Below, piece after piece: positions 1-8,922 of a DNA stretch of 64,000 nucleotides. The stretch is taken from the NCBI RefSeq assembly GCF_900241005.1, contig NZ_OEST01000004.1:248001-312000 (forward strand), in the 5' to 3' direction. How positions within the stretch are numbered: position 1 is the stretch's first letter; each line of letters opens with the position of its first letter. The DNA is from Bacteroides cutis. Lineage in GTDB: Bacteria; Bacteroidota; Bacteroidia; Bacteroidales; Bacteroidaceae. The translations under genes and the position numbers were made by a program. Below the pieces are notes generated by a model, which was not told the origin of the DNA, did not search any database, and was given only the letters and a program-made list of their open reading frames with translations.

Positions 1-1
1 T

Positions 2-2008
2 TTGCAATATCGTCCTACTATCGGTATCACGGGAGATGATCGTACTCTTGTTGAATCAGATGAAGACCCGCTTTTGGCTGATGATTCTGGTAACGTTATG
101 CAAAATCCTTTATTGTCCGCCGCAGAAGAGACAAACAATAAAGAGTATCGTACATTCCAGGCAAATGGAGGGTTTAATTATAAAATACTTAAAGGTTTGA
201 GTTTCCGTAACAGTACCGGTATGAATTATTATACTCGTCGTAATGAAATTTTCTATGGCGATAAATCTATTACAGCCAAACGTACTAATATTAATGGTAG
301 TATCCAGAATACAGAAGGTGGTAGTTTCCAAATTTCAAATGTATTGAGCTATAATTTGGAAAAAGCCAAGCACAATTTAACGGTGATGGCAGGACAGGAA
401 TTTGTCAATCGTTGGACACGTGCTTTCAAAGCTTCGGCTACTAATTTCCCCAATGATGAAATTGGTTTGGGAGATTTGTCTTTAGGTTTACCGGGGACTC
501 CGACATCCAGTCAAAATTATGATGATAAACTCCTTTCTTTCTTTGGACGTGTTAATTATGGTTTTGCTGACAAGTATTTGTTTACGGCTTCATTCCGTGC
601 CGATGGTTCTTCTAAGTTTGGTAAGAATAATAAATGGGGGTATTTCCCTGCCGTCTCTGCTGCATGGCGTATTGGAGAAGAAGAATTTATTAAGAATTTA
701 AATATTTTCTCCGATCTGAAATTCCGTATAGGCTATGGTATGGCTGGTAATAATCGTATCGGTAGCTACAACAGTCTGGCAATTTTGTCTTCCGTAACGG
801 CTCCAAACGGTGATAGTACAACTCCTGGTTATGCATTTAGCCAGATCCCCAATCCTAATTTGAAATGGGAAGCCAATAAGACATTCAATATGGGCCTTGA
901 CTTGGGTTTCTTCAACCAACGTTTAACAATCTCTCCCGAGTTCTATATTAACCGAAGCAGTAATCTTCTGTTGAATGCCAAGTTACCATACTCATCCGGT
1001 CATAAGAGCATGGTTGTGAATGCAGGTGCTACAGAAAACGTAGGTATTGATTTGTCAATCAACTCTGTAAACATTCAGACAAAAGATTTTACATGGAATA
1101 CAAATGTAACTTTCTCACACAATAAGAATACAGTAAAAGAGCTGACCGGTGAGTCTGTACAGTTATGGGAGGCCAGTTTCGGATATAATCAAAATACACA
1201 TATTGTAGCTGTAGGGCAATCTATGGGACAGATGTATGGTTATGTTACTCAGGGTTTATACCAGGTAGAAGATTTTGATTTTGATGCAGCAACCAATACC
1301 TATTTACTTAAGAAAGGTGTTCCCTACAGTGGCAACCGTTCGGCTGTAAAACCCGGTATGTGGAAATTTGCAAATCTTGATGGAAATGCAGTAGTAGACA
1401 AGGATGGTACTCCACTTATCACGGAAGATGATAAAAAGGTTATTGGTAATGCTAATCCTAAGTTCTATGGCGGTATCAATAATACATTCAATTACAAAAA
1501 CTTTGATTTAAGTATATTCCTTACTTATAGTTATGGTAACGATGTATTTAATGCCACAAAATTGACCAATACCAAGAGTGGTTCTAAAAATCAGAATGTA
1601 TTGGCAGTTTGCGGAAGTGATAAACGCTGGATGACCGTTAATTCACAAGGACAAGTCGTTACTGATCCTACTGAATTGGCTGCATTGAACAGAGGTAAAT
1701 CCGTAGCTGCATATTATGATATGGAGATTGGTGATACTTACATCCATTCATGGGCTGTAGAAGATGGTTCATACCTGAAGTTGAGCAATATAACATTAGG
1801 ATACACATTCCCGCGCAAGTGGCTCACCAAAGCAGGAATTAATTCATTACGTCTGTATGCTACGGCAAACAATCTTTGGACATGGACAAAATACTCCGGT
1901 TATGATCCTGAAGTATCTACTATGGGTAACAGTTTGACTCCGGGTGTTGACTTCGGCGCTTATCCTCGCAGTCACTCTTATGTATTCGGTATTAACTTGA
2001 CATTCTAA
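2..2008 (+). CDS. SusC-like TonB-dependent outer-membrane transporter, 5'-truncated by the window edge
   Basis: This is the C-terminal two thirds (about 668 residues) of a SusC-family receptor, which imports oligosaccharides across the outer membrane with energy from TonB. The visible part is beta-barrel sequence rich in aromatic and Asn/Gly/Ser turns, and it ends in the usual C-terminal strand (HSYVFGINLTF). The plug and the carboxypeptidase-like N-terminal domain lie outside the window, so no start codon is given. A SusD gene follows after 23 bp, as usual for such pairs. The gene order downstream (GH88, PL12, sulfatase) implies a heparin/heparan sulfate ligand; this is inference from context. 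Family assignment is secure. Confidence 0.93.
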   Translation: MQYRPTIGITGDDRTLVESDEDPLLADDSGNVMQNPLLSAAEETNNKEYRTFQANGGFNYKILKGLSFRNSTGMNYYTRRNEIFYGDKSITAKRTNINGSIQNTEGGSFQISNVLSYNLEKAKHNLTVMAGQEFVNRWTRAFKASATNFPNDEIGLGDLSLGLPGTPTSSQNYDDKLLSFFGRVNYGFADKYLFTASFRADGSSKFGKNNKWGYFPAVSAAWRIGEEEFIKNLNIFSDLKFRIGYGMAGNNRIGSYNSLAILSSVTAPNGDSTTPGYAFSQIPNPNLKWEANKTFNMGLDLGFFNQRLTISPEFYINRSSNLLLNAKLPYSSGHKSMVVNAGATENVGIDLSINSVNIQTKDFTWNTNVTFSHNKNTVKELTGESVQLWEASFGYNQNTHIVAVGQSMGQMYGYVTQGLYQVEDFDFDAATNTYLLKKGVPYSGNRSAVKPGMWKFANLDGNAVVDKDGTPLITEDDKKVIGNANPKFYGGINNTFNYKNFDLSIFLTYSYGNDVFNATKLTNTKSGSKNQNVLAVCGSDKRWMTVNSQGQVVTDPTELAALNRGKSVAAYYDMEIGDTYIHSWAVEDGSYLKLSNITLGYTFPRKWLTKAGINSLRLYATANNLWTWTKYSGYDPEVSTMGNSLTPGVDFGAYPRSHSYVFGINLTF

Positions 2009-2031
2009 TTCCAATTTAAAATTATACAGCA

Positions 2032-3720
2032 ATGAGAAAATATAAATTTATATATATATTGAGCGCTTTGTTCGTTTTAGGATTTGTTTCCTGTGATGAT
2101 TTGTTGACGGAAAAGCCTGATTCTTCTTACAAGGAAGAAGACTTCTTCACTTCCGAGGGAAATGCGCAAATGGCTATCTATGGCATTTATAATTCATTTG
2201 CCAAACCGGCACATTATGGACAAGATGAAATGGCAATGCCGGCTTCGGATGATACATATTATATTAATGGTACCGGAACAGACAATACACGCCGCGATAT
2301 AGCTCATTATATGGTGAAGAATACCAATACATGGATACAATCTTTATGGGAACTCAAGTATCAAGGTATCGACAGGGCCAGCTATGCCATACATGGCATT
2401 GAAAACATGGCAGGATACAAAGACAATAAGAAACTGGTTGCTATGGTAGCCGAAGCGCATTTTCTGCGTGCTTTCCTTGCGTTTGACCTTGTTAAGTATT
2501 GGGGAGACGTTCCATATAAGACAACTTACACTTCTGGTCGTGAAGACGCTTTTCAGCCTCGTGTAAGCCGTGAAGTTATCTATGACGAAATTATCAATGA
2601 TTTAAACTTTGCAAAGAATAACCTGGAATGGGCCGACGGTTCTTCTTCTCCCGAAAGAGCATCTCAAGGAGCTGCCCGTGCATTGTTGATGCGTGTTTAT
2701 TTACAACGTGCCGGTTATAGTTTGCAGATGGATGGTAAATTGACCCGTCCGGATGATGCAAAACGTAAAGAGTATTTTGAAGCGGTTATTGATGAATGGG
2801 AAGCTTTTCAAGCCAAGAAATACCATGATTTCTATAAAGATGGATATTTGGAGCTTTTCAAAGGTTTCTCTAAAGGTACGCTGAACAATCAGGAGAGTTT
2901 GTTTGAGATAGCATTTTTTACACCTGATGGCAACAATGAGGGTGGTGGTACATGGGGTACTTATAATGGACCGTTGGTAGCTGCCCCGGGTATTAAGTCT
3001 ACAGAAACAGGAAGCTATATGGGACGTGCTAACGCTTTTTTCCGTGTGGTACCTGAGTGGAAAAATTTCTTTGAAGATAAAGATGTCCGTAGAGATGTGA
3101 TGGTTTGTACCTATCAATATAAGTGGAATGCTAATTCTTACAGTCACGTATTGACTCAAAATAAGAATGGCAAGGATTGGTATCCAGGTAAATGGCGTCG
3201 TGAATGGATGCCGTTAGGTTTTAAAAATCCTAATAATACCGATGTTAATTTCTGTGCGTTGCGTTATGCTGATGTTGTTTTGATGGCTGCCGAAGCTTAT
3301 AATGAAACCGATAATACTCCTGAAGCTTGGAAGTTATTAAATAGTGTACGTACTCGTGCGAATGCTACCCCCATTACTTCTGCCAATTATGCCAGTCTGA
3401 TGAAGGCCCCGAAAGTATTGGATCTTCCATTTATCTCGGATGCAGATGAGGCCGGTAAATTCCGTACTGCTTTATATTGGGAACGTGCTTTTGAACTGGC
3501 TTTCGAAGGGCAGCGTAAGTATGACCTTCTTCGTTGGGGTATTTTGAAAGAGGCATTGGTGTTGATGGGAAACGCCACCAGTGTGAATAAAGTAGCAAAC
3601 CAGCCTTATCCTGCTTATAAGAATTTTGAAACGGGTAAACACGAACTATTCCCTATTCCATTGTCAGAGTTACAAAGTAATCCACTTTTGGAAGGCAAAA
3701 ATAATCCGGGATATGAATAG
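2032..3720 (+). CDS. SusD-like surface glycan-binding lipoprotein
   Basis: The protein has 562 residues and a lipoprotein signal ending in LGFVSC with Cys21 as the lipid site, followed by acidic residues typical of surface export in Bacteroides. It has the SusD pattern: an N-terminal helical TPR-like region (LRAFLAFDLVKYWGDVPY) and the C-terminal motif with RTALYWERAFELAFEGQRKYDLLRWG, here read as consecutive short blocks. SusD proteins cap the SusC pore and hand over oligosaccharides. It lies 23 bp after susC and before a hairpin, so the two are probably one transcript. Glycosaminoglycan specificity is inferred from neighbours. Confidence 0.95.
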   Translation: MRKYKFIYILSALFVLGFVSCDDLLTEKPDSSYKEEDFFTSEGNAQMAIYGIYNSFAKPAHYGQDEMAMPASDDTYYINGTGTDNTRRDIAHYMVKNTNTWIQSLWELKYQGIDRASYAIHGIENMAGYKDNKKLVAMVAEAHFLRAFLAFDLVKYWGDVPYKTTYTSGREDAFQPRVSREVIYDEIINDLNFAKNNLEWADGSSSPERASQGAARALLMRVYLQRAGYSLQMDGKLTRPDDAKRKEYFEAVIDEWEAFQAKKYHDFYKDGYLELFKGFSKGTLNNQESLFEIAFFTPDGNNEGGGTWGTYNGPLVAAPGIKSTETGSYMGRANAFFRVVPEWKNFFEDKDVRRDVMVCTYQYKWNANSYSHVLTQNKNGKDWYPGKWRREWMPLGFKNPNNTDVNFCALRYADVVLMAAEAYNETDNTPEAWKLLNSVRTRANATPITSANYASLMKAPKVLDLPFISDADEAGKFRTALYWERAFELAFEGQRKYDLLRWGILKEALVLMGNATSVNKVANQPYPAYKNFETGKHELFPIPLSELQSNPLLEGKNNPGYE

Positions 3721-3745
3721 TCCTGAGTAAAAAGTAATTTTGATG

Positions 3746-3790
3746 GAGAGGAGGTAATGAGGTAATATTTACTTCCTCTCTTTCTCTTTT
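3746..3790 (+). terminator. Hairpin terminator after susCD
   Basis: GAGAGGAGGTAA at 3746-3757 pairs with TTACTTCCTCTC at 3769-3780 (one G-T wobble), and a pyrimidine-rich TTTCTCTTTT tract follows. It would end or reduce susCD transcription before the GH88 gene, which has its own promoter candidate. Confidence 0.6.
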
Positions 3791-3833
3791 ATAGAAGGAA
3801 TATTTTATTGAAATTGGATGAATGTTATGTAAA

Positions 3834-3921
3834 ATTCAACAGAAGTGATATTATTCCACTGTTTTTGTGAGATTTTTTGGATATTATTGTCAATGAAAGA
3901 CAGGGCTTCTCTGTAGATTTG
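3834..3921 (+). promoter_or_regulatory. Candidate HTCS operator and promoter for the GH88-PL12-sulfatase operon
   Basis: ATTCAACAGAAGTGA at 3834-3848 is identical over 15 bp to a site upstream of the lyase gene at 30437-32890. A -7 element TAGATTTG (Bacteroidetes consensus TAnnTTTG) lies at 3914-3921, 65 nt downstream, and the GH88 start codon is 37 nt further. No good -33 TTTG is visible, as expected for an activator-dependent promoter. Three other units in the window show the same motif-to-box distance. Binding by the HTCS is inferred. Confidence 0.6.
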
Positions 3922-3958
3922 CAGATAAACATGTATTACAAGAAACAAATGTATTGAT

Positions 3959-5248
3959 ATGAAGAAAATTTTATTGTTTTGTTGCGCAATTACTACGTTG
4001 CAGAGTTTCTATAGTTGTACTTCTACCCAGTCTAAGGAAGATTATACTTGGTTGAAAAATGCGATAGATGTATCGGCAGAACAACTGAAGGGAACGGTAA
4101 CTGATGTAGGTGATTCTCTTTTATTGCCTCGCTCCATTTGGACAGGGTATGATATGGACTTTCTTTGCAGCCAGTTGCAAAGAGATCCTGCAACTTTTAA
4201 GGACTCTTTGCGGGTGAAACCAGTGAAGGATGTAATAGGTACCCGCCGTTATTGTTCCTCCGTCTATGATTGGACCAGTGGATTTTTCCCCGGTAACCTG
4301 TGGTATGCTTACCAGATAACGGGTGATGAGGATTTGAAAAAAGACGCTATTAAGTTTACAAACTATCTTTATCCGGTGAGAGAGTACAAAGGTACGCATG
4401 ACATTGGCTTTATGATGAATTGCAGTTATGGCAACGCCTATCGGTTGTGTCCGGCAGACAGCGTTCGTCAGGCATTGATACAAACAGCCGATAATTTGTG
4501 TGAGCGTTTTGACCCGCAGATTGGTTGCATCCGTTCCTGGGATTTTGGAAAATGGAACTTCCCGGTAATCATAGACAATATGATGAACTTAGATTTGTTG
4601 TTCTACGTTAGTAACCTCACAAACAATCCTGAGTATAAAGAAATCGCATTGAAACATGCCGATACTACTCTGAAGAACCATTTCAGAGAAGACCATTCTT
4701 CTTATCATGTGGTAAGTTACAACAATGACGGAACCGTAGAACTGAAATGCACACATCAGGGAAAGAATGACGATTCTTCATGGGCACGTGGCCAGGCTTG
4801 GGGAGTATACGGATATACTTCTTGTTACCGTGAATCAAAAGATGAAGTTTTCTTACAACAAGCTAAGGACATTGCCAATCTGATTATGACACGTGTAAAA
4901 ACCGAAGATGCCGTTCCTTTGTGGGATTATGATGCACCGGACACGCCCCAGACACCTCGGGATGCTTCTGCCGCTTCTATCACAGCTTCTGCATTGATAG
5001 AACTCAGCACGTTGGTAGAAGACGGACAAGTTTATTTGGACTATGCCGAGAAACTTCTCAAGAGCCTTTCTTCCGATGCGTATCTGGCTAAATCCGGTAG
5101 TAACCAGGGATTTATCCTGATGCACTCTACCGGATCACTGCCTAATGGCTCTGAGATTGATACTCCTATTAATTATGCTGATTATTATTATCTGGAGGCG
5201 TTAGTCCGTTATATGCAGGTAAAAGGTCTTGATTATAAATCTCTCTAA
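3959..5248 (+). CDS. GH88 unsaturated glucuronyl hydrolase, lipoprotein
   Basis: This 429-residue enzyme removes the 4,5-unsaturated uronic acid that lyases leave at the non-reducing end of glycosaminoglycan oligosaccharides. The signal peptide ends at SFYSC (Cys20). The two catalytic Asp positions of the family are recognisable: Asp148 in GTHDIGFMM and Asp206 in VIIDNMMNL. WARGQAWG and the C-terminal YADYYYLEAL are also typical. From memory of the gene order it corresponds to BT4658. The PL12 gene starts 16 bp after the stop. A decayed partial copy of a GH88 gene lies at about 37190-37455. Confidence 0.95.
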   Translation: MKKILLFCCAITTLQSFYSCTSTQSKEDYTWLKNAIDVSAEQLKGTVTDVGDSLLLPRSIWTGYDMDFLCSQLQRDPATFKDSLRVKPVKDVIGTRRYCSSVYDWTSGFFPGNLWYAYQITGDEDLKKDAIKFTNYLYPVREYKGTHDIGFMMNCSYGNAYRLCPADSVRQALIQTADNLCERFDPQIGCIRSWDFGKWNFPVIIDNMMNLDLLFYVSNLTNNPEYKEIALKHADTTLKNHFREDHSSYHVVSYNNDGTVELKCTHQGKNDDSSWARGQAWGVYGYTSCYRESKDEVFLQQAKDIANLIMTRVKTEDAVPLWDYDAPDTPQTPRDASAASITASALIELSTLVEDGQVYLDYAEKLLKSLSSDAYLAKSGSNQGFILMHSTGSLPNGSEIDTPINYADYYYLEALVRYMQVKGLDYKSL

Positions 5249-5264
5249 TCTAAATTTATATACC

Positions 5265-7262
5265 ATGAAAACGATAAAGTATATTTTGGGTATCATGTTC
5301 CTGATGATTGCCGTATGTACAGAAGCGCAGCAACTCAGGAAAGAAGCTTTCGACCTGTTGAACCTGGATTATCCGGGCTTGGAGAAGGTGAAAGCAGCCT
5401 GTGGCCAACAGCAATGGAATGAAGCGGCTCAGGCTTTGCTGGACTATTACCGGAACCGTACGGGAATTGTACATCCCGATCTGGACTTGAAGAACCTCAA
5501 AATCTCCAAAACCGAACAGAAGTGGGCGGATGATGCCTTGGAGCATACGTTTTTTGTACACTATGGCTATCAGCCATCTTTCAATTATGGAAAAGATATC
5601 AATTGGCAATATTGGCCGGTTCGAGATAATGAACTTCGTTGGCAGTTGCATCGCCATAAGTGGTTTACTCCGATGGGAAAAGCATATAGGCTCTCGGGCG
5701 ACGAAAAGTATGCAAAAGAATGGGTATTACAATATATAGACTGGGTTAAGAAGAACCCTTTGACACAAGTAGAGAAAGAAGAATATGAACTTGTAAGTGC
5801 CGGTGAAGTAAAAGGTAATGCTGAAAATGTACGTTTTGCGTGGCGCCCGTTGGAGGTGAGCAACCGTTTGCAAGACCAGACCTCACAGTTCCTTTTGTTT
5901 ATTAAGGCACAAGCCTTTACTCCGGAGTTCCTGACTGAATTTCTGGTTAATTATCATCGCCATGCATTGCATATCCTGGCAAACTATTCAGATCAGGGAA
6001 ATCATTTACTCTTTGAAGCGCAACGTATGGTATATGCCGGTGCGTTCTTTCCGGAATTTAAAGAAGCTGCGGGATGGAGAGAGAGTGGAATCGGCATTCT
6101 GAATCGTGAAGTAAAAAAACAGGTCTATCCCGATGGTGGTCAGTATGAACTCGATCCCCATTATCATTTGGCTGCTATCAATATTTTCTGTAAAGCTCTG
6201 CGTATGGCAGATGTCAACGGTTTTCGCCAAGAGTTCCCCGCTGAGTATATCAATACGATAAAAAAGATGATTGAGTTCTACTCTGGTATCTGTTTCCCCG
6301 ATTACAGTAATCCTTGTTTCAGTGACGCCAAGTTGGGTGACCGTTCCGCCGAAATCCAGAATTATAAAGAATGGCTTTTGATTTTCCCTGATTGCGAGTG
6401 GATACGTTATTATGCGACAGAAGGTCGTGAAGGTACTCCGTTACCTTATCTTTCTCATGGTGCCTTGAAGTCCGGTTTCTTCACTTTCAGAAACGGATGG
6501 AAACAAGATGCCACGGTGATGGTAGTGAAAGCCGGTCCTAAAGGCGAATGGCATTGTCAACCCGATAACGGAACATTTGAATTGTGGTTCAATGGACGTA
6601 ACCTGTTTCCGGATAGTGGCTCTTACGTATATGCCGGTGACAGTGAAGTGATGAAACTACGTAACTGGTTCCGTAGTACTGCCGTTCACAACACCTTGAC
6701 ACTGGACGAGAAGGATTTGCAAACTACCGAGTCTGTCACCAAGCTTTGGAAACCCGAAGGTGATGTGCAGATTTTGGTAACGGAAAATCCACATTATGCC
6801 GGGCTGAAACATAGACGTTCTGTCTTTTTTGTAGACCAATCCTATTTTGTCATTGTCGACGAAGCCGTAGGTGATGCCAAGGGTACTGTCAATCTGAACT
6901 ATAATTTATGTGAAGGTACTGTCAATGTAGACGGGAAAAACAATATCCTGACTTCTTCCTACGAAGGTGCGAGCAATGTAAAGCTGCAATGTTTCTCTGA
7001 GAAGAAAATTTCTGCACGGCAAAAAGAAGGATGGCGTTCCATCGCCTACCGCCAACGTGTGCCTCGCACTTCCGTTTCATTTGATGTGAATAAGAACAGT
7101 TCGGAGCCTGTACGTTACATAACCGTTATTTATCCAACGAAAGACTCGTCTCTCTTACCCACATTCAAAGCTAAGTTCTTGAATAAGACTTTCGATGAGA
7201 AGGCTGTGAAAGTAGAGGTATCCGTTAACGGCAAGAAACGCCAATTGGAGTTTCATTTATAA
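5265..7262 (+). CDS. PL12 heparinase III-type heparan sulfate lyase
   Basis: Start at ATG 5265 gives 665 residues with a signal peptide (IMFLMIAVCTEAQ) and leaves out an upstream in-frame ATG that overlaps the GH88 end. The fold is an N-terminal alpha/alpha toroid followed by a C-terminal heparinase II/III beta-sandwich. Asn246 (SDQGNHLLF), Tyr300 (DPHYHLA) and His430 (GEWHCQPDNG) sit exactly six residues after the known catalytic Asn240, Tyr294 and His424 of Pedobacter heparinase III, which supports an active enzyme on low-sulfated heparan regions. It is the likely orthologue of BT4657. It is probably periplasmic and feeds the GH88 enzyme encoded just upstream. Confidence 0.93.
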   Translation: MKTIKYILGIMFLMIAVCTEAQQLRKEAFDLLNLDYPGLEKVKAACGQQQWNEAAQALLDYYRNRTGIVHPDLDLKNLKISKTEQKWADDALEHTFFVHYGYQPSFNYGKDINWQYWPVRDNELRWQLHRHKWFTPMGKAYRLSGDEKYAKEWVLQYIDWVKKNPLTQVEKEEYELVSAGEVKGNAENVRFAWRPLEVSNRLQDQTSQFLLFIKAQAFTPEFLTEFLVNYHRHALHILANYSDQGNHLLFEAQRMVYAGAFFPEFKEAAGWRESGIGILNREVKKQVYPDGGQYELDPHYHLAAINIFCKALRMADVNGFRQEFPAEYINTIKKMIEFYSGICFPDYSNPCFSDAKLGDRSAEIQNYKEWLLIFPDCEWIRYYATEGREGTPLPYLSHGALKSGFFTFRNGWKQDATVMVVKAGPKGEWHCQPDNGTFELWFNGRNLFPDSGSYVYAGDSEVMKLRNWFRSTAVHNTLTLDEKDLQTTESVTKLWKPEGDVQILVTENPHYAGLKHRRSVFFVDQSYFVIVDEAVGDAKGTVNLNYNLCEGTVNVDGKNNILTSSYEGASNVKLQCFSEKKISARQKEGWRSIAYRQRVPRTSVSFDVNKNSSEPVRYITVIYPTKDSSLLPTFKAKFLNKTFDEKAVKVEVSVNGKKRQLEFHL

Positions 7263-7271
7263 GAAAAATTT

Positions 7272-8909
7272 ATGATTATGAATCGATTGTCATATTTATT
7301 TTTACCTCTTACCGCCATCAGCGTGTCAGCCTGTAGTTCGGGTAAGGCCAAGGAAGAGGTAAAACGTCCGAATATCATCTTTATGATGACGGATGACCAT
7401 ACTACTCAGGCAATGTCTTGTTACGGCGGTCGTTTGCTGCAGACCCCAAACATGGACAGAATAGCCAACGAAGGTATCCGTATGGATAATTGTTATGCTG
7501 TCAATGCATTATCCGGTCCGTCAAGAGCTTGTATTCTGACAGGGAAGTTCAGCCATATTAATGGATTTACAGACAATGCCAGTACTTTCGACGGCAGTCA
7601 GCAAACGTTCCCAAAACTGTTGCAGTCAGCCGGTTACCAGACCTCCATCATCGGTAAATGGCATCTGATAACAGAACCTCAAGGCTTTGATTACTGGTGT
7701 ATCCTGACCGGTCAGCACGAACAGGGAGACTATTATGACCCCGATTTCAATGAGAACGGAAAACAGGTAGTGGAGAAAGGTTATGCAACAGATATCATTA
7801 CCGATAAAGCCATTGAATATCTGGAACATAGGGATAAGGATAAACCTTTCTGCATGATGTATCATCAGAAAGCTCCTCATCGTAACTGGATGCCGGCTCC
7901 CCGCCATCTGGGAATGTTCAATAATACGGTTTTCCCCGAGCCGGCCACTCTTTTCGACAATTACGAGGGTAGAGGCTCGGCTGCCAAGGAACAGGATATG
8001 TCCATTGAACATACTTTGACCAACGATTGGGACCTGAAACTGATGACTCGTGAAGAGCTGTTGAAAGATACCACCAACCGTCTATCGCAGGTTTATAGAC
8101 GTATGCCTGCCGATGTGCAGGAAAAATGGGATTCTGTATATGCCCAGCGTATCTCCGAGTATCGTAAAGGTGATCTGAAAGGTAAAGAGCTGATTAGTTG
8201 GAAATACCAACAATATATGCGTGATTATTTAGCTACCGTCGTAGCAGTAGATGAGAACATCGGCCGCCTGCTTAATTATCTGGAGAAAACGGGAGAATTG
8301 GATAATACAATTATCATTTATACTTCCGACCAAGGTTTCTTCCTGGGCGAACATGGATGGTTCGATAAACGCTTTATGTATGAGGAATGTCAGCGCATGC
8401 CGTTGATTATCCGTTATCCCAAGGCGATAAAGGCGGGAACTACTTCAAGTGCCATTGCCATGAACGTGGACTTTGCTCCTACAATCCTCGACTTTGCGGG
8501 CGTAGAGTTGAACTCTACAGATGCAGAGGGCAACTTGGGGATGCAAGGTAAATCCTTGAAGCCGATTTTGACCAATGCCGGAAAAGTACCCGAAAATTGG
8601 CGTAAGGCTGCTTATTACCATTATTATGAGTATCCGGCTGAACATTCGGTGAAGAGGCATTACGGCATTCGTACGGCAGATTTCAAACTAATCCACTTCT
8701 ATAATGATGTGGATGAATGGGAAATGTACGATATGAAGAACGATCCCGGTGAATTGAACAATGTATTTGGAAAAGCTGAATATGCCGATAAACAAGCCGA
8801 GTTGATGTCACTTTTAAAGGAGACACAGAAAGAATATAAAGACGATGACCCTGACGAGAAAGTGAAAGAATTGTTTAAAGGTGATAGGCGTTTTATGAAA
8901 AATAGATAA
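7272..8909 (+). CDS. S1-family sulfatase, Ser-type, probably heparan 6-O-sulfatase
   Basis: The protein has 545 residues and a lipoprotein signal ending SVSAC (Cys21). A second ATG at 7278 is an equally possible start. N-terminal metal ligands are seen in MMTDDHTT. The maturation motif is SGPSRACILTG with Ser81 as the residue to be turned into formylglycine by the radical-SAM enzyme anSME; Bacteroides sulfatases are usually of this Ser type. C-terminal DQGFFLGEHGWFDK is the usual second metal and substrate block. Position and neighbours match BT4656, a GlcNAc-6-O-sulfatase. The regiospecificity here is inferred from synteny, not read from residues. Confidence 0.92.
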   Translation: MIMNRLSYLFLPLTAISVSACSSGKAKEEVKRPNIIFMMTDDHTTQAMSCYGGRLLQTPNMDRIANEGIRMDNCYAVNALSGPSRACILTGKFSHINGFTDNASTFDGSQQTFPKLLQSAGYQTSIIGKWHLITEPQGFDYWCILTGQHEQGDYYDPDFNENGKQVVEKGYATDIITDKAIEYLEHRDKDKPFCMMYHQKAPHRNWMPAPRHLGMFNNTVFPEPATLFDNYEGRGSAAKEQDMSIEHTLTNDWDLKLMTREELLKDTTNRLSQVYRRMPADVQEKWDSVYAQRISEYRKGDLKGKELISWKYQQYMRDYLATVVAVDENIGRLLNYLEKTGELDNTIIIYTSDQGFFLGEHGWFDKRFMYEECQRMPLIIRYPKAIKAGTTSSAIAMNVDFAPTILDFAGVELNSTDAEGNLGMQGKSLKPILTNAGKVPENWRKAAYYHYYEYPAEHSVKRHYGIRTADFKLIHFYNDVDEWEMYDMKNDPGELNNVFGKAEYADKQAELMSLLKETQKEYKDDDPDEKVKELFKGDRRFMKNR

Positions 8910-8922
8910 TCTTGAAAATACT